A stretch of 22,064 bases of DNA from JBNLBT01 sp050303435 (GCA_050303435.1 JBNLBT010000053.1:1-22064); one strand, 5' to 3'. Numbered from the stretch's first letter, positions 1 through 7,793 are shown. Made by a program: numbers and translations. The notes: generated by a model from the letters alone, not told the origin.

Positions 1-3000
1 GCCATTGCCCTGACATTCGACGATTCCGGGTCCATGGCCTGGGGTGATCTGTCGGCGCGGGAAATCACCGGCGAGCGACTGTACGCCTACGCGTCCTACG
101 ACGCCAACAAGGGCTACTACAACCCCGATCTTGAATACGTGCCGCCGTTTCGCGCCGATGGCACACAGTTTCCCAACGCCAATCCATCGAGCGCCTGGGT
201 GGACGGATTCAACACCTGGTTTGGCAAGGTGGATTTGTACAACCATTACGTGCCGGTGCAGGAACTGGTGAAAACCAACAACGGCCGCGTCGGCATTCGT
301 TTTGAGCGCGTGCCGGGCATTCAAGCCATTGAGAATGTGCGCGACGGCAACCTGTATTACGATGAGTATCCCACATCAAGACAAATTCGCAGCAACGGCA
401 CCGAAGCGTTTTACTACCGCTGGAAGGGCGACGCCGACGCGAGCTTTGATGACATGGTTGACACCAACGACGGCGATTACTGGGAATACGTTGGTTCCAA
501 TCAGATCGACATGCAGAACTTTGCCAACTGGTACAGCTACTACAACGTGCGGCACAAACTGGCCAAATCGGCGATCTCGCGCGCTTTCACCTCGCTGGAT
601 AAAAATTTCAAGATGACCTGGCAGGCACTGAACACGCAAACGCATTTCAATGTCCCGGATATTTTCGACGGCGTGTGGCGCAACCAGTTTTTTGAGTGGA
701 TGTTCCAAAACCCGACCTCAGGATTCACACCGTTGCGTTCGGCCTACAAACGCGCCGGTGAGTTGTTTCAGCGCGATACAACTTACAAGTCCACCGATTT
801 CGGCGACAACCTCAGTTGTCAGCAGAACTTCCACATTTCCATTTCCGACGGCCTGTGGAATGGCTCGGCGGCCAACGTGCAGACCGACGATGAAGACACC
901 GGCATCACCCTGCCGGGCGACTCGGAAGGGCGCTACGGCACCTACACAGGCACCGGCGAATCGCGCATTTACCCAGCGCCCAACAACGGCGACACCTTAT
1001 CGGATGTGGCCTTTCACTATTGGGCCAATGACTTGATGCCCAACCTGGACAACGCGGTGCGCCCATTCAAGGCGGATTACACCGACGCCAACGGCAACAT
1101 CATCGAATTTGAGCCGGGCCAGGACGAATGGGAAAACGAAGCCTTCATCTGGAATCCGAAAAACGACCCGGCCTACTGGCAGCACATGGTCACCTACAAC
1201 ATCGGCCTGGGCATTCGCCCGGAAATGGTGCTGGAGTGCCGCGAATACCTGACTGAAGCGCAATGTGAACTGGATCAGCGCAGCATTCAGAATCTGTTGT
1301 ACAAAGGCCTCAGGGACGGCAGCATCACCTGGCCGGATGCGGTGGCCAGTGAACGCGGCCGGGTCGACGATTTGTGGCATTCATCGGTCAACTCGCGCGG
1401 CGATTTCATTTCCGCCAATTCACCGGGCGACCTGATCGAGGCGCTGGAAAGCATTGTCAACAAAGTATTGGAACGCGTGGCCCGCGGCAGCACCTCGGCG
1501 GTGTCCTCCGGGGTCATCACCGCCAGCACCCTAGCGGTCACGCCGAGCTTTGACACCTCCACCTGGACCGGTTACCTGCAGGCCCGCTCGGTCAATTCCG
1601 ACGGCACCTTCGGCAACACCCTGTGGGACAGCGCCTGCATTCTGACCGGCGGCTACTGCAAGGCCACCGGCAGCAATGAAATCAAGCAGCTGGACCGGCG
1701 CATTTTTGTCTTCGATGAAATCGCCAACACCATCAGCCCGCTGGGGCCGGGCATGAGCACTTACCTGCGCTCGCTGCTGAGCGTCAATGCCAGCCAGTTG
1801 TTGCAAAACCTGAACCGCAACGAAACCGAGCTGCTGGCCTTCCTGCGCGGCGATCAGTCCAGGGAGTTGCAGAACGACGGCAGCTTCCGCAACCGCGTGA
1901 ATTTGCTTGGTGACATCATCCACTCACGTCCGTTGATTGTGCGCGGGCCTTCGGAAATTTACGACGACAACCTGTGGCCGGACGGTTCGCCGGAGCAGGA
2001 CAACCCCTATGAAGAATTCAAACTGGCGAAAAAAGACCGCGCCAACCTGGTGCTGGTCGGTGCCAACGACGGCATGCTGCACGCTTTTGACATGCAAAGT
2101 GGCGAAGAGAAATGGGCACTGATCCCGTCCAAAGCCTTTGAACACATTCACAAGCTGGCCAACCCAGCCTACGATCACCGCACTTTTGTGGACGGGTCAC
2201 CGATGCTTAAAGACGTGTTGATCAATGACCAATGGCGCTCGCTGGTGGTCACCGGTCTGCGCTATGGCGGTCAGGCGTACGTGGCGCTGGACGTCACCAA
2301 CACCGACGCCCTGCAACCGCGCGTGTTGTGGGAATTCACCGACGCCGACGACGCCGATCTGGGCTACACCTACGGCGAACCCACGGTGGTGCGCTTGTCG
2401 TCCACCGGTCAATGGGTGGCGCTGTTGCCGAACGGTTACAACAATTCTGAACTGGACGGCTTCACCAGCGGTTCGGGACACGCCGTGATGTTTGTTGTGG
2501 ATGTGGCCACCGGCCAGATGATTGCCAAACTGGACACCGGCGTCGGCACCACGCACACGCCGAATGGCCTGGCGCCGATCATCGGCGTGGACAGCTCCAA
2601 GATCCGCAACAGCGCGGGCGAAGAATTGGGCACCGACCAGGGCACCGACTACGCCTATGCGGGCGATCTGTACGGCAACCTGTGGCGCTTTGATCTGACG
2701 GGTGATCCCGGCGACTGGCAAAACGGCATCACCCGCGTGGTCAAGGCCGACAACATCATGGAACGCCCAATCACGCAAAAACCTCGGGTCATCGGCTACC
2801 CGTTCCCGGACCAGTCACTGAGCAAAGACGCGGTGGTGATGTTTGGCACCGGCAAATACCTGGAAATTCCCGACCGTTCGATTCACGACGCCAAAACGCA
2901 ATACGTGGTGGCCGTGGTCGATGGCATCGAAAACACCGACGTGCCGATTGACTACCTGGGCAGCGGCATCGTTGAGCAAAGCATTTCAAACACGCAGGGC

Positions 3001-3471
3001 ACTTTGCGCGAGTTGAGCAACAACCCCGGCATCAATCCGGACTCCGGTGTGCGTGGCTGGCGCATTAAATTGCCGCAACAGGGCGAGCGCATGACCAACC
3101 CGATGACCCGCATCGGCAACGGACTGCTGCTGTTTTCCACCATCATCCCCGGCGGCGACAACCCGTGTCTGGCCGGTGGCACCTCGTGGCTGATGGCGGT
3201 GAACCCCTTGTCCGGCGGAGTGCCCGACGAGGGCAGTATTTTCGAAGATGAATTCACCGTGGTGGACAATCAGGGCAATCCGGTGACCACCGTGGCACAG
3301 GGCGACGGCCTGTTCATCAATGACCTGATCGTCGGCAGCCCGCCGGTGTTGGAAAACTACGGCGGCGGCACCACCCACGTGATTGTGGAAGGCGCCGACG
3401 GCGAGCTGGACATCCAGTTGAAGACCTTCACCTGGCGCCGACGCAACTGGAGCAACCTGGGATCCCAGTGA
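1..3471 (+). CDS. pilY1: Type IV pilus tip/assembly protein PilY1 (5' end outside window)
   Basis: The reading frame is open from the first base and ends in TGA at 3469-3471, so at least 1156 residues are present and the start lies upstream. PilY1/PilC proteins promote pilus extension and act as tip adhesins and surface-contact sensors. The window opens inside a von Willebrand A-type fold, with DDSGSM matching a MIDAS metal site. The C-terminal half carries the PilY1 beta-propeller signatures LVLVGANDGMLHAFD (about 2050-2094), DADDADLGYTYGEP (about 2341-2382) and YAGDLYGNLWRFDL (about 2655-2697). The Ca-binding DxDxDxxxD loop known in Pseudomonas just ahead of the last motif is not clearly recognisable here. 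It is followed at once by a small secreted-protein gene and a minor pilin gene, as in pilY1-pilY2-pilE operons. An internal ATG at 34 is not the real start. Confidence 0.93.
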   Translation, partial: AIALTFDDSGSMAWGDLSAREITGERLYAYASYDANKGYYNPDLEYVPPFRADGTQFPNANPSSAWVDGFNTWFGKVDLYNHYVPVQELVKTNNGRVGIRFERVPGIQAIENVRDGNLYYDEYPTSRQIRSNGTEAFYYRWKGDADASFDDMVDTNDGDYWEYVGSNQIDMQNFANWYSYYNVRHKLAKSAISRAFTSLDKNFKMTWQALNTQTHFNVPDIFDGVWRNQFFEWMFQNPTSGFTPLRSAYKRAGELFQRDTTYKSTDFGDNLSCQQNFHISISDGLWNGSAANVQTDDEDTGITLPGDSEGRYGTYTGTGESRIYPAPNNGDTLSDVAFHYWANDLMPNLDNAVRPFKADYTDANGNIIEFEPGQDEWENEAFIWNPKNDPAYWQHMVTYNIGLGIRPEMVLECREYLTEAQCELDQRSIQNLLYKGLRDGSITWPDAVASERGRVDDLWHSSVNSRGDFISANSPGDLIEALESIVNKVLERVARGSTSAVSSGVITASTLAVTPSFDTSTWTGYLQARSVNSDGTFGNTLWDSACILTGGYCKATGSNEIKQLDRRIFVFDEIANTISPLGPGMSTYLRSLLSVNASQLLQNLNRNETELLAFLRGDQSRELQNDGSFRNRVNLLGDIIHSRPLIVRGPSEIYDDNLWPDGSPEQDNPYEEFKLAKKDRANLVLVGANDGMLHAFDMQSGEEKWALIPSKAFEHIHKLANPAYDHRTFVDGSPMLKDVLINDQWRSLVVTGLRYGGQAYVALDVTNTDALQPRVLWEFTDADDADLGYTYGEPTVVRLSSTGQWVALLPNGYNNSELDGFTSGSGHAVMFVVDVATGQMIAKLDTGVGTTHTPNGLAPIIGVDSSKIRNSAGEELGTDQGTDYAYAGDLYGNLWRFDLTGDPGDWQNGITRVVKADNIMERPITQKPRVIGYPFPDQSLSKDAVVMFGTGKYLEIPDRSIHDAKTQYVVAVVDGIENTDVPIDYLGSGIVEQSISNTQGTLRELSNNPGINPDSGVRGWRIKLPQQGERMTNPMTRIGNGLLLFSTIIPGGDNPCLAGGTSWLMAVNPLSGGVPDEGSIFEDEFTVVDNQGNPVTTVAQGDGLFINDLIVGSPPVLENYGGGTTHVIVEGADGELDIQLKTFTWRRRNWSNLGSQ

Positions 3472-3485
3472 CTGGAGGAATGCAC

Positions 3486-3815
3486 ATGAAAAAACGCACA
3501 CTGTTTGCCATTGTCATCGCGCTGCTGGGCGCCTTGACAGCCCACGCCCGATCGCCGTATGCACTGGCGGTGGAAACGGGGCGCTTTGATGGTCTGGAAT
3601 CAGGTGGCACGCAAATTGTCATCGATGGCCAGCGTTTTCCGCTGCGTGTGGATGCACGCCTGAGCGGCCTGTCGGACGAAGACGGCAAAGCGCTTGGTGT
3701 CAACCGCATGGATCTGAAACGCGGCCAGACCTATTATTTCACCTATTATTACAGTGGCGAAATGGACGCGCCGGACAAAGTGGTGTTCATTGCTCGCCAG
3801 GAGAGACCGAACTGA
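3486..3815 (+). CDS. Small secreted protein in the PilY2 position
   Basis: 109 residues starting at ATG 3486, chosen because GGAGG at 3474-3478 lies 7 nt upstream; the in-frame ATG at 3480 and GTG at 3468 are too close to or upstream of it. The N-terminus MKKRTLFAIVIALLGALTAHA is a textbook Sec signal peptide ending in AHA, leaving a mature protein of about 88 residues rich in Tyr and beta-type sequence (VDARLSGL, QTYYFTYYYSG). No cysteine and no lipobox, so probably a free periplasmic protein. It lies 14 nt after pilY1 and overlaps the minor pilin gene by one base, so it is almost certainly co-translated with them. Size, export and position match Pseudomonas PilY2, a poorly understood pilus accessory protein. 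I infer equivalence from context; sequence similarity is not obvious by eye. Confidence 0.8.
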   Translation: MKKRTLFAIVIALLGALTAHARSPYALAVETGRFDGLESGGTQIVIDGQRFPLRVDARLSGLSDEDGKALGVNRMDLKRGQTYYFTYYYSGEMDAPDKVVFIARQERPN

Positions 3816-4252
3816 TGATTCGAATGCTGCGCAGTGTGGGGATACTGGATGTCATGCTAGGGGTGTTGTTAGTCACTGTGCTGGTGGGCTATGCGCTGTC
3901 AACTCAGCGCGCTCACCAGCTCAAGTCAGTGCGCCTTGATGCACAGAGCCAATTGCTGGAGCTGGTCAGTCAATTGGAGGCTTACAAGCACAGGACCGGC
4001 CGCTACCCACAAAGTCTGTCAGACCTGTCGCAGGACCGAGCCTACCAGAACCCGACGCTGCAATGGCACGCCTACACCTTGTATTACAGCCCCGGCGACC
4101 TGATCGCTGAACTGCACAGCGAGGGTTGGACGTTGACGGCGGTGGCCCAGGATCGACAAAGCGCCGATCACGAGTGCCAGATCATGCAATACGACTCCAA
4201 ACGCCGGCAAAAACCGGCCAAATGCTGGCAGTCCCTCAACAACTTGAACTGA
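3815..4252 (+). CDS. pilE: PilE-like type IV minor pilin
   Basis: 145 residues, start ATG 3815 overlapping the preceding stop (TGATG), implying translational coupling. The N-terminus has a short basic leader, then a hydrophobic helix (GVLLVTVLVGYAL), a polar helix with LELVSQLEAYKHRTGRYPQS, and a C-terminal cysteine pair in the context ECQIMQYDSK...PAKCW. The last two blocks are typical of PilE-class minor pilins, where the two cysteines form the D-region disulfide. The prepilin peptidase site is degenerate: instead of G-FTLIE there is G-ILDVM, so position +5 is Met rather than Glu if cleavage follows Gly9. It lies at the 3' end of the pilY1 operon, the usual place for pilE. Family assignment is good; the exact minor pilin name is inferred. 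Confidence 0.82.
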   Translation: MIRMLRSVGILDVMLGVLLVTVLVGYALSTQRAHQLKSVRLDAQSQLLELVSQLEAYKHRTGRYPQSLSDLSQDRAYQNPTLQWHAYTLYYSPGDLIAELHSEGWTLTAVAQDRQSADHECQIMQYDSKRRQKPAKCWQSLNNLN

Positions 4253-4310
4253 ACCAATTCTGAGCCCCCGGTTCACGGCGACGGCGCGTGCACGGCGGGT
4301 TCAGCAAGGA

Positions 4311-4339
4311 TTGGTTGCGTGGCGGCTCTGTGGTATGCT
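4311..4339 (+). promoter_or_regulatory. Predicted sigma70 promoter for pdxJ
   Basis: TTGGTT at 4311-4316, a 17-nt spacer, and TATGCT at 4334-4339 give a good sigma70 match. The predicted start near 4346 leaves a leader of about 32 nt before pdxJ. It separates pdxJ from the pilus operon, whose last gene ends at 4252. Confidence 0.55.
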
Positions 4340-4377
4340 TGCGGCTCATCAACGCAGACCAGCAGGCCATCACCGCC

Positions 4378-5106
4378 ATGACTCAACTCAGCATCAATCT
4401 AAACAAAATTGCCCTGTTGCGCAACGCGCGCGGCACCGGTTATCCGGATGTGTTGTGTTTTGCCGAAAAACTCCTGGCCCTTGGGGTGCGCGGCCTGACG
4501 GTGCATCCACGCCAGGATGAGCGACACATCACGCGGCAGGACACGCGTGAGCTGGCCGCGCTGGTGCGCGATTATGAAGGCGTGGAATTCAATGTGGAAG
4601 GCTATCCGGGCGATGCGTTTCTTGAACTCATTGAAGCCACCCGGCCGGATCAATGCACGCTGGTGCCGGATTCACCTCAGCAATTGACATCGGACCATGG
4701 CTGGGATGTGCACACGCAGGGCGCGCGCTTGCAGGCGGTGTGCAAACGACTGGCCGACTGGGGGGTGCGCTCATCGCTGTTCATGGACCCCGACGAGGCA
4801 CAAATCAACGCGCTTTCGGGCATCGGCGCCGATCGCATTGAGCTGTACACGGAAGCCTATGCGCGGGCCTTTGGCGGCGCCGAAGCAGACGCCGTTTTGT
4901 CGACATACCGCAACGCCGCAGCGTGCGCACAGTCAATGGGGCTGGGCGTCAACGCGGGGCACGATCTGAATCTTGGCAATCTGGCCCGCTTTCTTGAGAT
5001 CCCCGATGTGCTTGAAGTGTCCATTGGTCATGCATTCACGGTGGAATGCATCGAACACGGCATGCGCGATGTGATCGCCCGCTACCTGGCCATCTGCGCC
5101 GCGTGA
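4378..5106 (+). CDS. pdxJ: Pyridoxine 5'-phosphate synthase (Bacteroidota-like form)
   Basis: 242 residues, normal PdxJ length, starting at ATG 4378; the frame is open 30 codons further up, but the family begins at MTQLSINLNK. PdxJ condenses 1-deoxyxylulose 5-phosphate with 3-amino-2-oxopropyl phosphate to pyridoxine 5'-phosphate in the cytoplasmic DXP-dependent vitamin B6 pathway. Visible family motifs are LRNARG (14-19), TVHPRQDERHI (41-51, with His43 and His50), FNVEGYP (71-77, with Glu74), LVPDSPQQLTS (95-105), DRIELYTEAYA, VNAGHDLNLGNL and VSIGHAF. These follow the pattern I recall from Bacteroidota PdxJ rather than the E. coli pattern (NIDH, VHLRED, NLEMA, CLVPEKRQE); the E. coli His10 position holds Lys. 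The gene is alone, not in a recO-pdxJ-acpS cluster. A weak ribosome site is seen (AGCAGG about 15 nt upstream). Confidence 0.95.
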   Translation: MTQLSINLNKIALLRNARGTGYPDVLCFAEKLLALGVRGLTVHPRQDERHITRQDTRELAALVRDYEGVEFNVEGYPGDAFLELIEATRPDQCTLVPDSPQQLTSDHGWDVHTQGARLQAVCKRLADWGVRSSLFMDPDEAQINALSGIGADRIELYTEAYARAFGGAEADAVLSTYRNAAACAQSMGLGVNAGHDLNLGNLARFLEIPDVLEVSIGHAFTVECIEHGMRDVIARYLAICAA

Positions 5107-5145
5107 TTTTTTTCGTGCGCGACCTTTCCCTGGTTGTCTCATCGG

Positions 5146-5154
5146 TGCTATAAT
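5146..5154 (+). promoter_or_regulatory. Extended -10 promoter of the thrS leader
   Basis: TGCTATAAT at 5146-5154 is a perfect extended -10 element (TGn plus TATAAT). A -35 element is poor (TTTCCC at 5125-5130, spacer 18). Initiation is predicted near 5161, just three bases before the mini-ORF at 5164 and about 174 nt before thrS. Confidence 0.6.
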
Positions 5155-5163
5155 CACGCGATC

Positions 5164-5187
5164 ATGAAAAGCACACGAACCACATAG
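5164..5187 (+). CDS. Candidate Thr-rich leader peptide upstream of thrS
   Basis: A seven-codon ORF encodes M-K-S-T-R-T-T followed by TAG, so three of seven codons are Thr (ACA, ACC, ACA). It lies between a strong promoter and an intrinsic terminator, upstream of threonyl-tRNA synthetase. This is the layout of a transcription-attenuation leader, in which ribosomes stalled for Thr-tRNA would prevent termination. Against it: there is no Shine-Dalgarno sequence, and the predicted transcript start leaves only about 3 nt before the ATG, so translation would have to be nearly leaderless. I could not identify a convincing antiterminator hairpin. Such a short ORF with three Thr codons could arise by chance. 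Confidence 0.4.
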   Translation: MKSTRTT

Positions 5188-5214
5188 GCAACAATCAATC
5201 GACCTGGATGAATC

Positions 5215-5240
5215 AAAAGCACTCCGGGTGCTTTTTTTTT
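5215..5240 (+). terminator. Intrinsic terminator / possible attenuator ahead of thrS
   Basis: AAAAGCAC (5215-5222), loop TCCGG, GTGCTTTT (5228-5235), with the T-run continuing to 5240. It lies downstream of the promoter at 5146-5154 and upstream of thrS, so it would terminate the leader RNA after about 80 nt. The 5' arm AAAAGCAC is repeated exactly at 5167-5174 inside the mini-ORF. Confidence 0.75.
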
Positions 5241-5280
5241 GTCCCGATGAAATGCCTGGGTGCGCCCCGTGTGAACGCAA

Positions 5281-5301
5281 CGGTCCGAACAATTCGGGCC
5301 G
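5281..5301 (+). promoter_or_regulatory. Stem-loop in the thrS 5' untranslated region
   Basis: CGGTCCGAA (5281-5289) pairs with TTCGGGCCG (5293-5301) in nine base pairs with one G-T wobble and a three-base loop. It ends 33 nt before the thrS start. E. coli thrS is controlled by ThrRS binding to upstream mRNA hairpins, so this could be a translational operator, but no anticodon-like loop is evident. Confidence 0.4.
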
Positions 5302-5334
5302 CAATAACTTTAAAACAGCAAGTGGAACGACGCC

Positions 5335-7242
5335 ATGCCAACCATTACACTGACTGATGGCAGTCAAAGACAATACGACGCCCCCTTGAGCGCGGCTCAG
5401 GTGGCCGAAGACATCGGCCCCGGGTTGCTGAACGCCGCCCTGGCGGCCCAGGTCAATGGCCAACTGGTGGATTTGTCGACCGTGATCGAAGACGACGCCC
5501 AACTGGCGATCGTCACCGGTCGCGATGACGCCGGTCTGGAGGTCGTGCGCCATTCCACCGCGCACCTGCTGGCGCAAGCGGTCAAACGCCTGTATCCAAA
5601 GGTTCAGGTCACCATCGGACCGGTGATCGAAAACGGATTTTATTACGATTTTTCCAGCGAACATCACTTCAGCGACGAGGACTTGCAGGCCATCAGCCAG
5701 GAAATGAATCAAATCGTCAAGGAAAAACTGCCGGTTGAACGATTTGAATTGAGCCGCGATGAAGCCATCAAGTTTTTTGAATCGCTGGGGGAAAAATACA
5801 AGGCCGACATCATTCGCGACATTCCCGCCGATGAAGTGCTCAGCCTGTACCGTCAGGGCGAGTTTGTCGATTTGTGCCGTGGGCCGCACGTGCCCAATAC
5901 ATCGAAATTGAAGGTGTTTAAACTGACCCACGTGGCCGGCGCCTACTGGCGCGGCGACAGCCGCAATGAAATGCTGCAACGCATTTACGGCACCGCCTGG
6001 CTCAACAAGCAGGATCTGAAAGATCATTTGCACCGTCTGGCCGAGGCGGAAAAACGCGATCACCGCAAACTGGGCAAGCAAATGGACCTGTTCCATTTTC
6101 AGGAAGAGGCGCCGGGGATGGTGTTCTGGCACCCGCGCGGCTGGTCGATTTATCAAAGTCTGCGCCAGTACATGCGGGCGCAGCTGAAACAACACGATTA
6201 TCAGGAAATCAACACCCCGGCGGTGGTTGAATACACTCTGTGGGAAAAATCTGGCCACGCCGACAAATTCGGCGACGACATGTTCAGTGTGGAAAGCGAA
6301 CACCGCATGTTTGCGGTCAAGCCGATGAACTGCCCCTGCCATGTGCAAGTGTACAACCAGGGTCTGAAATCCTACCGCGATCTGCCGCTGAAGCTGGCGG
6401 AATTCGGCTCCTGTCACCGCAACGAACCCTCGGGTGCCTTGCACGGGCTGATGCGCGTGCGCGGTTTTGTGCAGGACGACGCCCACATTTTCTGCACTGA
6501 AAATCAGATACAACAACAGGTGTCGGAATTCATCGACCTGTTACACGAAGTGTACGCCGATTTTGGTTTCAGCGAGATCATCTACCGCCTGTCGACACGG
6601 CCGGAGCAGCGGGTCGGCGATGATGAGGTTTGGGACCGCGCAGAAAAAGCGTTGGCCGATGCACTCGACGGCAAGCAAATTCCCTGGGAAGAATTGCCAG
6701 GCGAAGGCGCCTTTTATGGCCCCAAGATCGAATTCTCACTCAAGGATTGTCTGGACCGGGTGTGGCAGTGCGGCACCATTCAAGTGGATTTTTCCATGCC
6801 GGCGCGTCTGGATGCCAGCTTTGTTGATGAAGACGGCGAACGCAAACCGCCGGTGATGTTGCACCGCGCCATCCTTGGATCTTTTGAGCGATTCATCGGT
6901 ATTTTGATCGAACACCACGCCGGCAATCTGCCGTTGTGGCTGGCGCCGGTGCAGGCCGCGGTGGTGAATATCACCGGTCAACAGTCCGAATACGCGGCGG
7001 AAATCAGCGAAACATTGAAAAATCAGGGATTTAGGGTCATTTTGGACTTGAGAAACGAAAAGATCGGCTATAAAATTCGCCAACACACGCTGGCCAAGGT
7101 GTCTTATTTAATAGTTGTCGGCAACCAGGAGATGGCGGATAATACCGTGAGCGTGCGATCGCACGCGGGTGAAGACCTCGGTTCGATGTCGCCGGATGAC
7201 CTGGTGACGCTGCTGCACCGTCAGGTCGAAAACAAGAATTGA
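5335..7242 (+). CDS. thrS: Threonyl-tRNA synthetase
   Basis: 635 residues, close to the usual 640. It charges tRNA-Thr in the cytoplasm. Domains in order are TGS (1-62), the editing domain with HSTAH (His73, His77) and CRGPH (Cys181, His185), the class II catalytic core, and a C-terminal anticodon-binding domain (about 535-635). The catalytic zinc ligands are visible as Cys333 (MNCPCH), His384 (DDAHIF) and His510 (MLHRAILGSFERF), one off the E. coli numbering. Class II motif 2 is FGSCHRNEPSGALHG (about 357-371). Editing and synthetic sites both look intact. The start ATG 5335 has only a weak ribosome site. It leads the thrS-infC-rpmI-rplT transcript, with infC 16 nt downstream, and is preceded by a leader with a terminator. 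Confidence 0.98.
   Translation: MPTITLTDGSQRQYDAPLSAAQVAEDIGPGLLNAALAAQVNGQLVDLSTVIEDDAQLAIVTGRDDAGLEVVRHSTAHLLAQAVKRLYPKVQVTIGPVIENGFYYDFSSEHHFSDEDLQAISQEMNQIVKEKLPVERFELSRDEAIKFFESLGEKYKADIIRDIPADEVLSLYRQGEFVDLCRGPHVPNTSKLKVFKLTHVAGAYWRGDSRNEMLQRIYGTAWLNKQDLKDHLHRLAEAEKRDHRKLGKQMDLFHFQEEAPGMVFWHPRGWSIYQSLRQYMRAQLKQHDYQEINTPAVVEYTLWEKSGHADKFGDDMFSVESEHRMFAVKPMNCPCHVQVYNQGLKSYRDLPLKLAEFGSCHRNEPSGALHGLMRVRGFVQDDAHIFCTENQIQQQVSEFIDLLHEVYADFGFSEIIYRLSTRPEQRVGDDEVWDRAEKALADALDGKQIPWEELPGEGAFYGPKIEFSLKDCLDRVWQCGTIQVDFSMPARLDASFVDEDGERKPPVMLHRAILGSFERFIGILIEHHAGNLPLWLAPVQAAVVNITGQQSEYAAEISETLKNQGFRVILDLRNEKIGYKIRQHTLAKVSYLIVVGNQEMADNTVSVRSHAGEDLGSMSPDDLVTLLHRQVENKN
7048..7074 (+). promoter_or_regulatory. 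Possible weak internal promoter for infC
   Basis: TTGAGA (7048-7053) and TATAAA (7069-7074) lie in an AT-rich patch near the 3' end of thrS, but the spacer is only 15 nt. E. coli infC is known to have promoters inside thrS. Suggestive only. Confidence 0.25.
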
Positions 7243-7258
7243 AGTGGAGGATTGAATA

Positions 7259-7783
7259 ATCGCTAACAAAGACAATGTTCGCAGGAACAATCAGATCAGA
7301 GTTCCTGAAGTGCGCGTGATTGACGAAGAGGGCAATCAGGTGGGGGTGATGGACACACGCATGGCCATTGACCAGGCCAGGCAGAAAGGCCTCGATCTGG
7401 TTGAGATATCACCGAAAGCCGACCCACCGGTGTGCAAGATCATGGATTACGGGAAATTCAAGTTCGAGCAAACCAAAAAGCGCCAGGCGGCCAAAAAGAA
7501 ACAGAAAAAAGTGCAGCTCAAGGAGGTCAAATTCAGGCCCAACACCGAAGAGGCCGATTTCCAGGTGAAGCTGCGCAACATGAGACGATTCCTCGGTGAG
7601 GGCAACAAAGTCAAGGTGACGGTGCAATTTCGCGGCAGGGAGCTGGCGCACCGGGACTTGGGCAGTGTGATGCTTGACCGAGTGGAAAACGAGTTACAGG
7701 ATGAGGCGACGGTCGAAAGCCGTCCCAAGAAAATGGAAGGTCGGTTCATGATCATGATGCTTTCACCGAAAGCAGCCAAGTGA
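7259..7783 (+). CDS. infC: Translation initiation factor IF-3, noncanonical AUC (or AUA) start
   Basis: 174 residues when started at ATC 7259. IF3 binds the 30S subunit, blocks premature 50S joining and rejects non-cognate start codons and initiator tRNAs. The N-domain contains NNQIRVPEVRVIDEEGNQVG, then LVEISPKADPPVCKIMDYGKF. A Lys-rich linker and a C-domain with KLRNMRRFLGEGNKVKV and FRGRELAH follow. The family's N-terminal block extends upstream of the first ATG/GTG in the frame (GTG 7310). An in-frame TGA at 7253-7255 leaves only ATA 7256 or ATC 7259 as starts. GGAGG at 7246-7250 lies 8 nt before ATC and 5 nt before ATA, favouring ATC. E. coli infC likewise starts at AUU, which allows autoregulation by IF3. 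Confidence 0.95.
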   Translation: MANKDNVRRNNQIRVPEVRVIDEEGNQVGVMDTRMAIDQARQKGLDLVEISPKADPPVCKIMDYGKFKFEQTKKRQAAKKKQKKVQLKEVKFRPNTEEADFQVKLRNMRRFLGEGNKVKVTVQFRGRELAHRDLGSVMLDRVENELQDEATVESRPKKMEGRFMIMMLSPKAAK

Positions 7784-7793
7784 TCTGAACAAC

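Noticed and set aside
2197..2778. Minus-strand open frame of 193 codons opposite pilY1
   Set aside because: His/Val-rich composition typical of the reverse strand of a real gene; no motif or ribosome site.
4933..6516. Long open frame of 527 codons on the minus strand opposite pdxJ and thrS
   Set aside because: It is antisense to the well-supported thrS and pdxJ genes, its protein shows no family motif, and such frames are common in GC-biased DNA.
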